Shown one piece after another: positions 23,190 to 62,119 of a stretch of 64,000 bases of DNA. Below the pieces are notes generated by a model, which worked only from the letters and a program-made list of their open reading frames with translations, was not told where the DNA came from and made no database searches. The position numbers were made by a program, and so were the translations under genes. The DNA is from Engraulis encrasicolus. Its lineage: Eukaryota > Chordata > Actinopteri > Clupeiformes > Engraulidae. How positions within the stretch are numbered: the stretch's first letter is position 1; the number at the start of each line of letters is the position of its first letter. Where the stretch lies: positions 27,994,134 to 28,058,133 of the forward strand of contig NC_085872.1 in assembly GCF_034702125.1 (NCBI RefSeq), in the 5' to 3' direction.

Positions 23190-23247
23190 AACTCCCCACT
23201 GTGGAAGGCAAAATCCCAGCAGGCACTGTAGTAGACTGCACTTTTTT
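23190..23247 (-). pseudogene. TRGV relic: 3' end of a V exon with Cys to Ser change
   Basis: On the minus strand it reads AVYYSACWDFAF followed by CACAGTG, in the layout of the family end AVYYCACW plus heptamer. The second canonical Cys codon TGT has become AGT. The V body upstream is missing: sequence beyond 23247 turns into unrelated T-rich DNA. It is a decayed eleventh V between V5 and V6. Confidence 0.75.
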
Positions 23248-23591
23248 TCATGTAAACCCAGACAGACAGTTAACTTTGTTTATTTCTGTCTAAACCTCCA
23301 GTCATGATGTAAATATTTAGACCAATTCATTTCTCGTGTATGTGTGAACTGCTACCTTTTTAACAGTAAGTCAACCAACTGATGTACAAAGGGAATTAAA
23401 GGGCACTAAGTGGACTGGACCACAGATTCTCATATCAATATAAAGGCATGTTTATATTGTTCTCTCTGGACCACAGTTGGTATGGATTGATAAAAGGGTT
23501 CATAGAATTGTGGAGAGGGAATGTCATGCTACATCACATTACTGAACATCTTCGGTTCTTGCTCAACACCTTCACAGCTGCTGTCACTGTG

Positions 23592-24361
23592 GGAGGTCCA
23601 GCAGGCACAGTAGTAAACAGCTTCATGCGCCTTCATCACCTTCGGGATTTTTAAAGTAACCATATCATTCCCTCTTCTCTCTGCTTGAAATTCTCGATAA
23701 CCATGGTCATTTGTTTTGGTCCCGTCAGATGTATCGATGTAAAGTATTCTCTTGAAGCTCTCTCCATCCTTCTTCTGGTACCAGTGGATGTATCTGTAGC
23801 AGTCTGATCCATAAGTGCAGCTAATTGAGACGTCTTTCCCACGACTTCTAGTCACGCTGCTCTTCTGATCGAGCAGCTGGCCCCCCACCACTGAAATGAC
23901 AGAAATGTGGTATTAGTGTAAGTTCATGGTGGCCTTTAACTATTGCTCTAACAATAAGAAGACAATGACATTGACACGTATAGTACAGCCATGGCCGTAA
24001 CTACCATTGTAGACACAGAGGTCATGTCCTCTGTCTTTTTTTCATTAATGTAAAATGTATCTATGATGAAATATATGACCAACAATGAAACATTCGGTCT
24101 ATATACGCCACCCCCTCTATCAAGACAGTGATGAGTTTGGCTTAAGTGTTTGAAGCAGTCTAAATGTTCAGTATGCAGTACAACACGTAGTATTTGACCT
24201 CAATATTTGAAAATGTGTCATAGGTGCCATCACACGTCATAGCAAAATGGCATTGTTATGTGTAGGTACTATTCACAAGTAATACTGACAATATGTAATG
24301 TATATTCCATCTGACCTGTGGTGCTGAGGATGATGAGTGTGCAGCAAAGGGCTGTATCCAT
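23592..24361 (-). CDS. TRGV6, gamma variable gene of the cassette family
   Basis: The leader exon (24316-24361) is MDTALCCTLIILSTT with donor ACAG/GTCAG. The V exon (23592-23890) starts VVGGQLLDQKSSVTRS, has SISCTYGSDCYRYIHWYQ, and ends HEAVYYCACWTSH, with both accessory Cys. The signal is CACAGTG (23585-23591), 22-bp spacer, nonamer GCAAGAACC (23554-23562). With V8 and V9 it forms a branch marked by ESFKRILYID. Upstream are 11 GCT units (24419-24451) and an inverted CCAAT box (24535-24542). Confidence 0.92.
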
Positions 24362-24417
24362 CCTTCTCCTGATGACCAACAGCAGAGAGTGGTTGGTGAA
24401 CACCAGATACAGTCTGT

Positions 24418-24453
<36 letters not shown>

Positions 24454-24887
24454 GATGGCTACAGCTCTCATCTTTGGCCTTGCAGGAGGAGGAGTTGGGG
24501 CTCAGCATCAGGATGTCATATTAACCAATCAGAGGACTAATCAGAAATTCTTCAACATGCACACACATCTACAACACTGGGACACAGGAGGTGTAATCGT
24601 AAGTCAGTGGGTGTAATCGATGAATTGTCACTGTTTGCACCAGGAGGTAATGTTTTCAACAGGCTTTGTGAGTTTATTTCTTCGTTGGTTTGCAAAATAC
24701 CTCATCAACACATGCACATATCGGTCTGAAATTTTGTCAGTGTGTTGGTATGGTGAATGGCTCGAGCAGATTCTTTTCATATCAATGCATTTGTTAATCT
24801 GTTAACAGGTTGTCAAGTTTAGTGCTGGAAATAGTCACCAACATTCCTACATAATTCGAAGCAGCATCTAGAGTCTGATCTGATGAA

Positions 24888-24893
<6 letters not shown>

Positions 24894-24944
<51 letters not shown>
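24894..24944. repeat. (CT)n microsatellite downstream of TRGV7
   Basis: A CT run of about 50 bp, about 120 bp from the V7 nonamer. It belongs to the cassette flank. Confidence 0.95.
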
Positions 24945-24947
<3 letters not shown>

Positions 24948-25099
24948 ATTTAACTGACATTACAAGACAGGTCGAGGCCATGGTAAGTAGTGATATACCA
25001 TCTGACACCCAGATTATGTGACATCTACATACAGTACTGTATATATAAGCCAAGTCTTTGAGGTTTTTGTGCAGGTTGTCTGCAGTGTCTTCCACTGTG

Positions 25100-25605
25100 G
25101 GAGCCTACCCAGCAGGCACAGTAGTAAACTGCACTATGAGAGTTCTTCAAATTAGATATCTTTAACTTGTACAAACTATTATTCATTTTCTCTACGTCAA
25201 AGTCCTTATCAGAACCAGGTTCCCGTGTTTTGCTTCCATCATCTATTCTGATGTAAAATATTCTCTTGAAGCCTTCTCCGTCCTTCTTCTGGTACCAGTG
25301 GACATAATTCAGACAGTCTGATGCATCTTTGCATGTAATGGAGACTTCTGTCCCACGTGCTGCAGTCACACTGATCTCCTGATGAAGCCGTTGGGCACCC
25401 ACCACTGGATGGAATGACAGACATGTGAATATGAGTACAGCGTTGTGGTTCATGTGGGTTATTGGCATTAACACAAGCTAATAGTGTATATAAATGAGGA
25501 ACTGTGTGTGTAAATAACCACTATATTTCAAGAGAATAAAAAAAGATATTCCATCTGACCTGTGGTGCTGAGGATGATGAGTGTGCAGCAAAGGGCTGTA
25601 TCCAT
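25100..25605 (-). CDS. TRGV7, gamma variable gene of the cassette family
   Basis: The leader exon (25560-25605) is MDTALCCTLIILSTT. The V exon (25100-25404) starts VVGAQRLHQEISVTAA, has ITCKDASDCLNYVHWYQ and ends YYCACWVGS, with both accessory Cys. The signal is CACAGTG (25093-25099), 22-bp spacer and a perfect nonamer ACAAAAACC (25062-25070). The leader intron is only 155 bp and lacks the SINE found in its close relatives V5 and V10. Upstream are six GCT units (25663-25680) and an inverted CCAAT box (25753-25760). Confidence 0.93.
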
Positions 25606-26158
25606 CCTTCTCCTGATGACCAACAGCAGAGAGTGGTTGGTGAACACCAGATACAGTCTGTGGCTGCTGCTGCTGCTGCTCTGATGGCTACAGCTCTCAT
25701 CTTTGGCCTTGCAGGAGGAGGAGTTGGGGTTCAGCATCAAATGGGATATTAGCCAATCAGAGGGCTAGAAGGCAACTTTCATAGAAAGCAGGACTGTAGA
25801 GCACCACGCACAATAGTGAAGGGACACAGCAGGTAAACATGTTTGTTTTTGCTCTTTAATAAACTGAAATTGATGTCATGAGGCACCAGATTAAAGCTGT
25901 AATTGAAGTGATGTAATGAAACAGTCAGTTGCATAGAAAAGTATGCACGAAAAGTAGAAAAGTAACCATGGTGTGGTTGATGGTCATAGATTTAGAGAAA
26001 TGGGTTTCTTTTGAAAATAATGAATGAAGAAGTTTTTGCTCAGGGTATTGTGTATGATGCAGAATGCTGGTTTCTCCCTGTTAATTTCAAGCATGCATGC
26101 ACGCACGCACACACACACACACACACACACACAGATAATTGCTTTCTAAATGCTAATA

Positions 26159-26341
26159 CAGTGGTTCTCAACCTTTTTTTGAAGAAACGCCCATGGCCTC
26201 ATCACAAGCCTCACAACGCCCCCTTGACATCATCATAAGACTGACAATGCACACCCCCTCTCAGGTGTATCCTTCTCAACGCCCCCCTCGAGCTCTCCAA
26301 AGCCCCCTGGGGGGCTGTACCGCCCCCGTTGAGAAACACTA
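26159..26341. mobile_element. hAT-type MITE beside the TRGV8 recombination signal
   Basis: The ends CAGTGGTTCTCAACC and GTTGAGAAACACTA are inverted copies. An exact 8-bp duplication TGCTAATA flanks it (26151-26158 and 26342-26349). Its right edge is 31 bp from the V8 nonamer (26373-26381). Confidence 0.9.
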
Positions 26342-26410
26342 TGCTAATATGACAGCTACAACCAGGCAGCGTGGTTTTTGTGCAGGCTGTCTGCAGTCAT
26401 ACTTACTGTG

Positions 26411-26978
26411 GGAGTCTGAAAGCCAATACCAGCGGGCACAGTAGTAAACTGCCTCATGTGCCTTCATCACCTTGGGGATTTTTAAAGTAACCAAATCATT
26501 CCCTCTTCTCTCTGCTTGGAATTCTCGATAACCATGATCATTTGTTTTGCTTCCATCAGATGTGTCAATGTAAAGTATTCTCTTAAAGCTCTCTCCAGCC
26601 TTCTTCTGGTACCAGTGCATGAAGCGGGAACCATCAGAGTCAGATCCATATGTGCAGCTAATTGAGATGTCTTTCCCACGAGCTGCAGTCACGCTGATCT
26701 TCTGATTGAACCACTCCTGGGCCCCCACCTCTGCAATGGCAGAGATCTTAGATCAGTCTAGGTAGTATAATACAGTGTATTGATCTAAGAATGAGAAGAC
26801 AATAAAATGTACACTTATACTCTGAATCTTCAATCCTAACATTGTTGGGCATATTAATATCATAGTATAATGGTATGTCTTGTGTATAAATTATTTACAA
26901 GTAACACAGACAGTATGCATATTCCATCTGACCTGTGGTGCTGAGGATGATGAGTGTGCAGCAAAGGGCTGTATCCAT
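26411..26978 (-). CDS. TRGV8, gamma variable gene without accessory cysteines
   Basis: The leader exon (26933-26978) is MDTALCCTLIILSTT. The V exon (26411-26730) starts EVGAQEWFNQKISVTAA, has SISCTYGSDSDGSRFMHWYQ and ends YYCARWYWLSD. Both accessory Cys are absent: CDR1 reads SDSDGSRF and the position after CA is Arg, while the canonical Cys pair is intact. The signal is CACAGTA (26404-26410), 22-bp spacer and a perfect nonamer (26373-26381). Upstream are eight GCT units (27036-27059) and an inverted CCAAT box (27132-27139). Confidence 0.92.
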
Positions 26979-27259
26979 CCTTCTCCTGATGACCAACAGC
27001 AGAGAGTGGTTGGTGAACACCAGATACAGTCTGTGGCTGCTGCTGCTGCTGCTGCTGCTCTGATGGCTACAGCTCTCATCTTTGGCCTTGCAGGGGGAGG
27101 AGTTGGGGTGCAGCATCAAATGGGATATTAGCCAATCAGAGGGCTAGAGGGGGGCATTGTCAAACATATTTCAGTGCAAGCAACATGCATACAGGTCTAG
27201 TACTACACAGCATTTCATCTGAGATACAGGAGGTGTAATTGATGAATTGTCACTTTCAC

Positions 27260-27680
27260 CATGGACATTTTGTATTCACCAGGGTTTGTGAGTTTCAATT
27301 TGTTTGTAACTTTGCAAAATAACTTCATTCTAAATCATTCTGAATGTTGTCAGTGTGTTGGTATGGTGAATGGCTCAAGCAGATTATTTTATTATGATAA
27401 TCTGAAATGGCTTGGTACAAGTGTTTTTAATTAAGTCCATTCTGATAATAATATTAATATATTTGTTAATTTGTCAAGTTAGGTTGACAAGTTTAGGGCT
27501 GGAATTAAATAGTCACCAGCCCTCCTACAGTGTTTGCAACAGCTTGTGTATGTTAGCTTGTTTGTGGGATTGCAAAATAACCCACCAATGCATATATGTA
27601 TCTTTCTAAAATTCTTACAGTGTTGGTATGCAGCATGGCTCAATCCGTTTTGGTGCTGATGTGAGCTGTGAGATGGGGAG
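27260..27680. repeat. Cassette flank plus a second partial copy
   Basis: A copy of the duplicated flank (TTTGCAAAATAACTTC... GGTATGGTGAATGGCTC) is followed at 27540-27665 by a degraded second copy (GATTGCAAAATAACCC... TTGGTATGCAGCATGGCTC). This suggests a lost V cassette between V8 and V9. Confidence 0.55.
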
Positions 27681-27724
27681 GTCTGCAAACTACAAGTAGG
27701 CTACATTGTTATAAAAAAAAAAAA

Positions 27725-28035
27725 GTGAAAGCCCATTGGGAAACTCCAACTCCCATTTGTTATTGTGACACAGCACTCCACAGCACACAAGTGAACACTG
27801 CACACAGCACACAACGAAATTGCATTTATGCCTCACCCGTGCAAGGGGGCAGCCCTCAGTGGCGCCCCATGGGGAGCAGTGCGGTGGGACGGTACCTCAG
27901 GGTACCTCAGTCATGGAGGAGGATGGGGGAGAGCACTGGTTGATTACTCCCCTCACCAACCTGGCGGGTCGGGAGTCGAACCGGCAACCTCTGGGATGCA
28001 AGTCTGACGCCCTAACCGCTCACCCATGACTGCCC
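27725..28035 (-). mobile_element. tRNA-derived SINE, family B copy 1
   Basis: On the minus strand the head reads GGGTGAGCGGTTAGGGCGTC (A-box region) and GGTTGCCGGTTCGACTCCC (B box), then CCCGCCAGGTTGG. The body is matched by a plus-strand copy at 61363-61670 (shared GTGAGGCA, GGGGGC, GCCCCAT motifs). Confidence 0.8.
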
Positions 28036-28166
28036 ATGAATGTATTCTGAATATGAGTGATGTCATGGCATGGAAGGATTACCAGAACATCCCCAGTCTG
28101 GTACTATATTATTGCTTATTACATGGATATCGACCTAAAGCATTGTGTCATTCACTGTACACATAT

Positions 28167-28269
<103 letters not shown>

Positions 28270-28381
28270 GAAAAGAAAAAAATAAAGGCAGTGTTAGCTG
28301 TAAGGTGCTTATTGGCAACCAGCTCCTGGTTTGAAGTGTTTGAAGTTTTTGTTCAGGCTGTCTGCAGTCACATCTACTGTG

Positions 28382-28966
28382 GGAGCCGGAACTGCCCCAA
28401 CAGGCACAGTAGTAAACAGCACTATGACTGTCGCCCAATGTAGCAATCTTCAAAATATATTCCCTTCCCTTTTTTTCTCCTGAGAACTCATTGTCTTTAT
28501 TATGTACAGGATCATTTGTGGTTCTTCCATTATCCATGTCTATGTAAAGTATTCTCTTGAAGCTCTCTCCACTCTTCTTCTGGTACCAGTGGATGGAGCT
28601 CCAAGAATAACACCCTGACCCATAGGTGCAGCCGATAGAGAGTTTAGTCCCGTGAGCTGCAGTCACACTGATCTTCTGATCAAACACCTTGGCACCCACC
28701 ACTGAAAGAAAACATAACTGAAGTCAATGTACACTGTACAGTATGTGCCTAGCTTTGTGTGTCGATTCAAACAGGTTTTGCCATGATGGAACTTATTAAT
28801 TCTGTGTTAAGAAAAAATATAGGCCTACACTGTTGCCAGACATTCATTTTGGCACTAATACAAGTTGGAAATAGTGCACATAGAAAATGTGTTTCTAATA
28901 AACGTCATATTCCATCTGACCTGTGGTGCTGAGGATGATGAGTGTGCAGCAAAGGGCTGTATCCAT
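28382..28966 (-). CDS. TRGV9, gamma variable gene of the cassette family
   Basis: The leader exon (28921-28966) is MDTALCCTLIILSTT. The V exon (28382-28701) starts VVGAKVFDQKISVTAA, has SIGCTYGSGCYSWSSIHWYQ, a longer CDR1 than its relatives, and ends YYCACWGSSGS, with both accessory Cys. The signal is CACAGTA (28375-28381), 22-bp spacer, nonamer ACAAAAACT (28344-28352). Upstream are 11 GCT units followed by GTT GCT (29024-29062) and a CCAAT box (29135-29142). Confidence 0.92.
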
Positions 28967-29022
28967 CCTTCTCCTGATGACCAACAGCAGAGAGTGGTTG
29001 GTGAACACCAGATACAGTATGT

Positions 29023-29061
<39 letters not shown>

Positions 29062-29561
29062 TCTGATGGCTACAGCTCTCATCTTTGGCCTTGCAGGAGG
29101 AGGAGTTGGGGTTCAGCATCAAATGGCATATTAGCCAATCACATACCTGAAGAGGGCATTCTCAGAAATTCTTCAACATGCACACAAATCTACTACACTG
29201 CGACACAGGAGGTGTATGATCAATTGTCACTATTTGCACCAAGGAGGTAATATTTTCACCAGGCTTTGTGAGTTTATTTCTTTGTTGGTTTGCAAAATAT
29301 CTAATCAACACATGCACATATCGCTTTGAAATTTTGTCAGCGTGTTGGTATGGTGAATGGTTCAGCAGAGTCTTTTTTTCACAATAATCTGAAATGACGT
29401 GTTGGAGGTCTACACTCTACAAGTGCTCTTACCATGTTCATTCTAATGTATAATACACTGTATTTGCTCATTTCTTTAGGGCTGGAAGGAAACAGTCATC
29501 AACACACTCTAACAGAGTTTGAAACAGCAATCTACAGTAACCTGGTCTGGTGAAAATTGCT

Positions 29562-29584
29562 CTGTCTGTCTGTCTGTCTGTCTA

Positions 29585-29622
<38 letters not shown>
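29562..29622. repeat. (CTGT)n and (CT)n downstream of TRGV10
   Basis: The short CTGT run and CT run match the layout at 21036-21147 next to V5. This supports a common cassette origin of V5 and V10. Confidence 0.9.
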
Positions 29623-29771
29623 AGATTTAGCTTACATTACTAGACAGGTCAAAGATATGGCCACGAGTAAAATGCTATTTGGCACCCAGATTATGTGACG
29701 TCTACATACAGTACATACAGGCAAAATCTTTGAGGTTTTTGTGCAGGTTGTCTACAGTCTCTTCCACTGTG

Positions 29772-30505
29772 GGAGTCATCCCAGCAGGCACAGTAGTAAA
29801 CTGCACTATGAGAGTTCTTCAAATTAGATATCTTTAACCTAAACAAACTATTACTTCTTTTCTCTACATCAAAATCCTTATCAGAACCAGGTTCCCGTGT
29901 TTTGCTTCCATCGCTTATTTTGATGTAAAAGATTCTCTTGAAGGCCTCTCCACCCTTCTTCTGGTACCAGTGGATGTAGTCCCAGCAGCCTGATCCATAA
30001 GTGCAGCTAATTGAGACTTCTGTCCCACGTGCTGCAGTCACACTGATCTCCTGATGAAGCCGCTGGGCACCCACCACTGGAATGACAGAAACAATACATG
30101 AATATGAGCACAGCTAACTTTGTCTTTCAGTCCAAACATGTTCCTCTGAATTGTAATGAAATAAGTGGTGGACTGAAGGTAGGGAGTTGGTCTTGGAATT
30201 TGAAGGTCACAGGTTTGAGTCCCATACCATCCACAGCTGAAATGCCCTGGAGTAGGTAAATAACCCCACATTGCCCCAGGCAGTGCACTAATGCCCAACT
30301 GTAGGTCACATTGAATTGAAGTGTAATATAATATAGTTCAATTAAATGTCAATACATACACTAACATTTTAACCCATGTGTGTTATTGGCACTAATACTT
30401 TATTTCTAAATAACCACCATATTTAATCTAAATAAGTAGATATGAAGATCCCATCTGACCTGTGGTGCTGAGGATGATGAGTGTGCAGCAAAGGGCTGTA
30501 TCCAT
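29772..30505 (-). CDS. TRGV10, gamma variable gene, most distal
   Basis: The leader exon (30460-30505) is MDTALCCTLIILSTT. The V exon (29772-30076) starts VVGAQRLHQEISVTAA, has SISCTYGSGCWDYIHWYQKK and ends YYCACWDDSH, with both accessory Cys. The signal is CACAGTG (29765-29771), 22-bp spacer, perfect nonamer (29734-29742). The upstream block is cut short: only three GCT units (30563-30571), then unrelated sequence without the family CCAAT box, so its promoter differs from the others. It lies about 0.8 kb downstream of the AMPH 3' end. Confidence 0.9.
30165..30320 (+). mobile_element. tRNA-like SINE in the TRGV10 leader intron
   Basis: It is nearly the same as the block in the V5 leader intron: TGGTCTTGGAATTTGAAGGT, AGGTTTGAGTCCCATACC, CCCCACATTG. 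It sits at the equivalent intron position. Confidence 0.6.
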
Positions 30506-30609
30506 CCTTCTCCTGATGACCAACAGCAGAGAGTGGTTGGTGAACACCAGATACAGTCTGTGGCTGCTGCTCTGATGGCTCTGCAGGGGTTATCATAGAT
30601 CTTTCAGGA

Positions 30610-31309
30610 GGAGGAGTCAAGATGGAACACACAAGGCTGAAAGATTTCTGGCATAGTGCCTGAAATAAGACAGTGTAGTAGGCTACATAAAGTAAAACAT
30701 TTGGTAATATACACTATGTGTCACTATATAACAGATTTGGTTATGCATTTAAAACATAAAGCTGTTTTTTCCTGACCCCCTCAGACAACTTTAATGTGGT
30801 TGGAGTAGCACTCTACCCAGTTCAAGCTCAAGTTAAATGTATTTATTTAGCACATTTTATCCAATGGAAGGTGGTAAAATCGAATAAAAAAATGTTGAGT
30901 CTTCTTCAGAATAATAATTTTGTCTTAAAGACCCAGGAATGAGTTTGACCCTGCAGATCAATGTGTGCAGTACTGAAGTTTTGAAAATGTTTTCATACTG
31001 AACTGATGTTTTATAAATTAAGTTGTATAATCAGAAATTGACTAACAGGTGTTGCAAAGAGGTATTTTAATAAGCTACAAAATGCATTCCTGATGAGAAG
31101 TGAAATTGTCATGCTGTTACGGTAAATGGAGATAAATGGGTTGAAACAAAATACTGTATTGTAACCATGAATGTTAAATTCCCCATGCATTTTACATCTG
31201 CATCATTGAAGGGATAAGGTTATGTCTGAGGCTGGTTGTTGGGTATAAGTGTGTGTGTGGCTGGGGAGCTAAACATCACTGAAAACAGCACATATGCCAC
31301 ATTAGTATA

Positions 31310-31310
<1 letters not shown>
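30610..31310. other. Spacer between AMPH 3' end and TRGV10
   Basis: About 0.7 kb without exons or clear repeats. It must hold the V10 promoter and any AMPH termination signals. I see no distinctive motif. Confidence 0.4.
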
Positions 31311-58940
<27,630 letters not shown>

Positions 58941-59694
58941 CTGAAATCAGACAAACACTATCATGAGGACGGGAGAGACAGTACATGCACACAATCACAA
59001 ATCAGACACTACCGTTCAGCTGCAACAAAGATCTTCTGTAAGAGATTCAAATTTTATTTTATAATTATGGATTATATTGTGGGTGTTGGGAAAGAGGCAT
59101 ACATCAAAAACCCCATTTCTAGTATGTGTCATACAATATCTCACATGCAAAAAAAAAAACCAAAACAAAGCAACTGGATGGATAACAAAACAGAGACACT
59201 AAATCCTCTTTGAGGGTTTCCTTGGCAGATAAACAAACCACCAATCCCACACAAGAACAATGAGACAACCCTTGACCCTCGAATGCCACAGACTATAGCC
59301 TATGACGAGGTCACTGGCCACTAAGACAATCACATAAACCATGCACTCCTCCTGGAGTGCATTATAAATCTCTCGCAGTGCTAATGCAACCATCTTACAC
59401 TACACAGCAAGAGCACCCATGACAGAGGCCTGCCCAGACATATCATAAGCAGTGGCAGTAGGAAGGCCTGCAGCCTGAGTGGAGCTGCGTTAAGACCCAA
59501 AAGCTTACGGCCAACCAATCCTTCTATGCGCCTGATGATGATGTCATCACGCTGCTTTCTCGTGTAAGCAAATGACAGAGGCCCATGAGGGGAGGGACGG
59601 AGAGATAGGGAGAGGGGGGTAGAGGGTGTGACTAAGCCTATAAGTGTGTGAGTAGTGTGTAAGTGCGTGTAGTGGAAGAGAGAGAGAGAGGCAC

Positions 59695-59699
<5 letters not shown>

Positions 59700-59789
<90 letters not shown>

Positions 59790-59790
59790 G
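59700..59790. repeat. (GA)n microsatellite in AMPH intron 1
   Basis: About 90 bp of GA, with a related tract at 59875-59910. Confidence 0.93.
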
Positions 59791-59871
59791 AGAGAGACGG
59801 AAGGAGGATGGGAGGTAGGTTGTGACTAAGCCTGTAAGAGCATATTAGTAGTGTGTGTACGGACTGAGAGA

Positions 59872-59916
<45 letters not shown>

Positions 59917-60119
59917 GCAGAGACAGAGAGCGAGAGCATGGGAACAAGGCAGAAAGACAGAGTGAAGTCCTAGTCTAAAACATCAGCCCGTCACTCACAC
60001 ATGACATGACACATGACTTGTCCAATTTCAACCAAGAGTGGAACATGAAAATGATGGCTCATAACCACATGCCACTACAGCCCTGCCATGAGCCTGGACT
60101 GTGATAAAAGCGGGCATTA

Positions 60120-60320
60120 CGCTTAAAGTGATACTGTACCAGACCGGTTACCAGTTAGCCGCCAGCTGGTCTCATAGGACTAAATGTTAACTGCTAGCTT
60201 GAAGGTAAAATTTGCACTGCCACTGCCTTCCTGCGGGAAGTACAGGAGAAAGGTAAAACCCAATCAATGAGAGGTGTAAAATAAGTTTATTTCCAAAAAT
60301 GGGACAGTATCACTTCAAGA
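60120..60320. mobile_element. MITE with AAGTGATACTGTACC/GGGACAGTATCACTT ends
   Basis: Terminal inverted repeats AAGTGATACTGT and ACAGTATCACTT bound about 195 bp. The left flank is TTAA and the right TTCAA, so a TTAA target is possible but not exact. Confidence 0.65.
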
Positions 60321-61362
60321 CAGTACCATAGCGTTGTCCCTATGTACAGGGGATTGATTAACATCCCATCTCTAAAGGACAATGTCACCAATGACATTGG
60401 CTGAGTCACTGTGTTTGTACAGAGGCAAAGTGGAATAATCTCAGAGCTGGGCCTCCACATCTACTCCGAGCATCTGAACAAATGTCTTATTCACAAAAAT
60501 GGCTAAGAACACACAGTTAGCTTAAGGATAACGCAATCAATTCACATATATTATTCCAAACGTGAAAGGTCACAGCCACACATCAGTGAGCACGACAGCC
60601 TGGGTAGCAAACACACACAAATGTCACTTTATCATTCAAATCTTAGTGCTTTGCTCACTGGTTTACCATGTTTGAATGGACGGGCTCCAGAGATATAAAA
60701 ACAACCAATCTGCTATTCAGACAATAACAATTAGTGGTCATTTTTTAATCCAGAATTACTGCCTTGTGATGTATTAGAGTTGGTTATGAATATTCAAATT
60801 CCCAAGTAGTGTAATCCTCCAGCCAAGCTGATGAATTGGTGGTTTCTCTAACATTGTATATGTGAGCCTACAGTAATGACGTGGCAGTCCTCAAAGGACC
60901 ATACTGGGAACAAAAAAACAGGATTTCCCCCTGCACCTTAGGCCTCTATTGAAGGCAGCCACCTTTAAAACAGACCCCACCTTCTCTAGGTCCCCTGAAC
61001 ATAACTTAATTGTATTGCAAATGTAATCTCTAAGACTCCTTAACAAAATATGTCATATATCATGTGAAGCTGCATAACAGTGGAATTATATTGGGGGCCG
61101 GATAAAATGGCCTCAAGGGCTGTATATGACCCTGAAGACATAGGTTCCCCACCCCTGACTTAAGGTGTGCAGCTAGCCGCTTGGAGCTTTGGCATTTCGG
61201 AAGTAGAAATTGATCTGCAATCTGAAGTACCAAAGCGGCATGATGCGGCATGATTCTCAACCATTGCCTTGGGGAAGTCAAATAATTTGCATTTGTATTT
61301 GCAAATGGTTTTAGCTAACACTATTTCTGGTTAGTCATTATAATCAATCAAAGCAGTTATAT

Positions 61363-61670
61363 AGGGCAGTCATTGGTAGGCAGTTTGGGCGTCAGACTTC
61401 TATCCCAAAGGTTGCCTGTTCGACTCCCGACCCGCCCGGTTGGTGTGGGGAGTAATTAACCATGCTCTCCCCAATCCTCCTCCATGACTGAGGTACCCTA
61501 AGCATGGCACCAACCCGCTGCACTGCTCTCTTGGGGCGCCATTGGGGGCTGCCCCCTTGCACGGGTGAGGCACAAATGCAACTTCGTAGTGTGCAGTGTG
61601 TGCTGTGGAGGGCTGTGTCCCAATGACAATGAGAATTGCAGATTTCCAGGCGGGCTTTCTTTCCCTTTCA
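61363..61670 (+). mobile_element. tRNA-derived SINE, family B copy 2
   Basis: The head GGGCAGTCATTGGTAGGCAG and the B box TTGCCTGTTCGACTCCCGAC are followed by CCCGCCCGGTTGGTG. It pairs with the minus-strand copy at 27725-28035. Confidence 0.8.
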
Positions 61671-61919
61671 TATAACACATTCAATGTGCTTGGAGAAATA
61701 AAATGACAAAAATATAAGACTGACTGGAAAGATGAAGAATGACAGCCGCTAGATTAGAATTGTTGTACTTAGCTGATATGCCAGTTAGTACACACTAGTA
61801 CTCTTACTTAGTACACATTAGTAGAAACACTTGCAGTCACCTGCTCAAGTGATTGTAATTATAACTCAGCATTTCAGAAATCAATAGTGCATGTGCCCCT
61901 ACTGAGTCAGATATAGATT

Positions 61920-62115
61920 TTTTTGTAATATTTTTATTTTTATTTTTTATTCTTTGTGTCTTTATTGCAGATAGGACAGTGGAGGGTGACAGGAAGTGGA
62001 TGTGGAGAGAGATGGGGTAGGGTTGGGAAATGAACCCGTACACAGACTCAAATCGGGGTCCCCATGGGCATGCAAGCCCAAATGTGGGGGGTTTAGCGTC
62101 CCACATTTAGAACCC
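61920..62115 (-). mobile_element. SINE family A copy 3
   Basis: It carries GGACAGTGGAGGGTGACAGG then AAGTGGATGTGG, and GGGGTCCCCATGGGCATGCA shared with the copy at 34580-34745. Confidence 0.65.
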
Positions 62116-62119
62116 TGGT

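Noticed and set aside
59381..59947. 188-codon minus-strand frame rich in Ser/Leu
   Set aside because: It is produced by GA/CT repeats and lies in AMPH intron 1.
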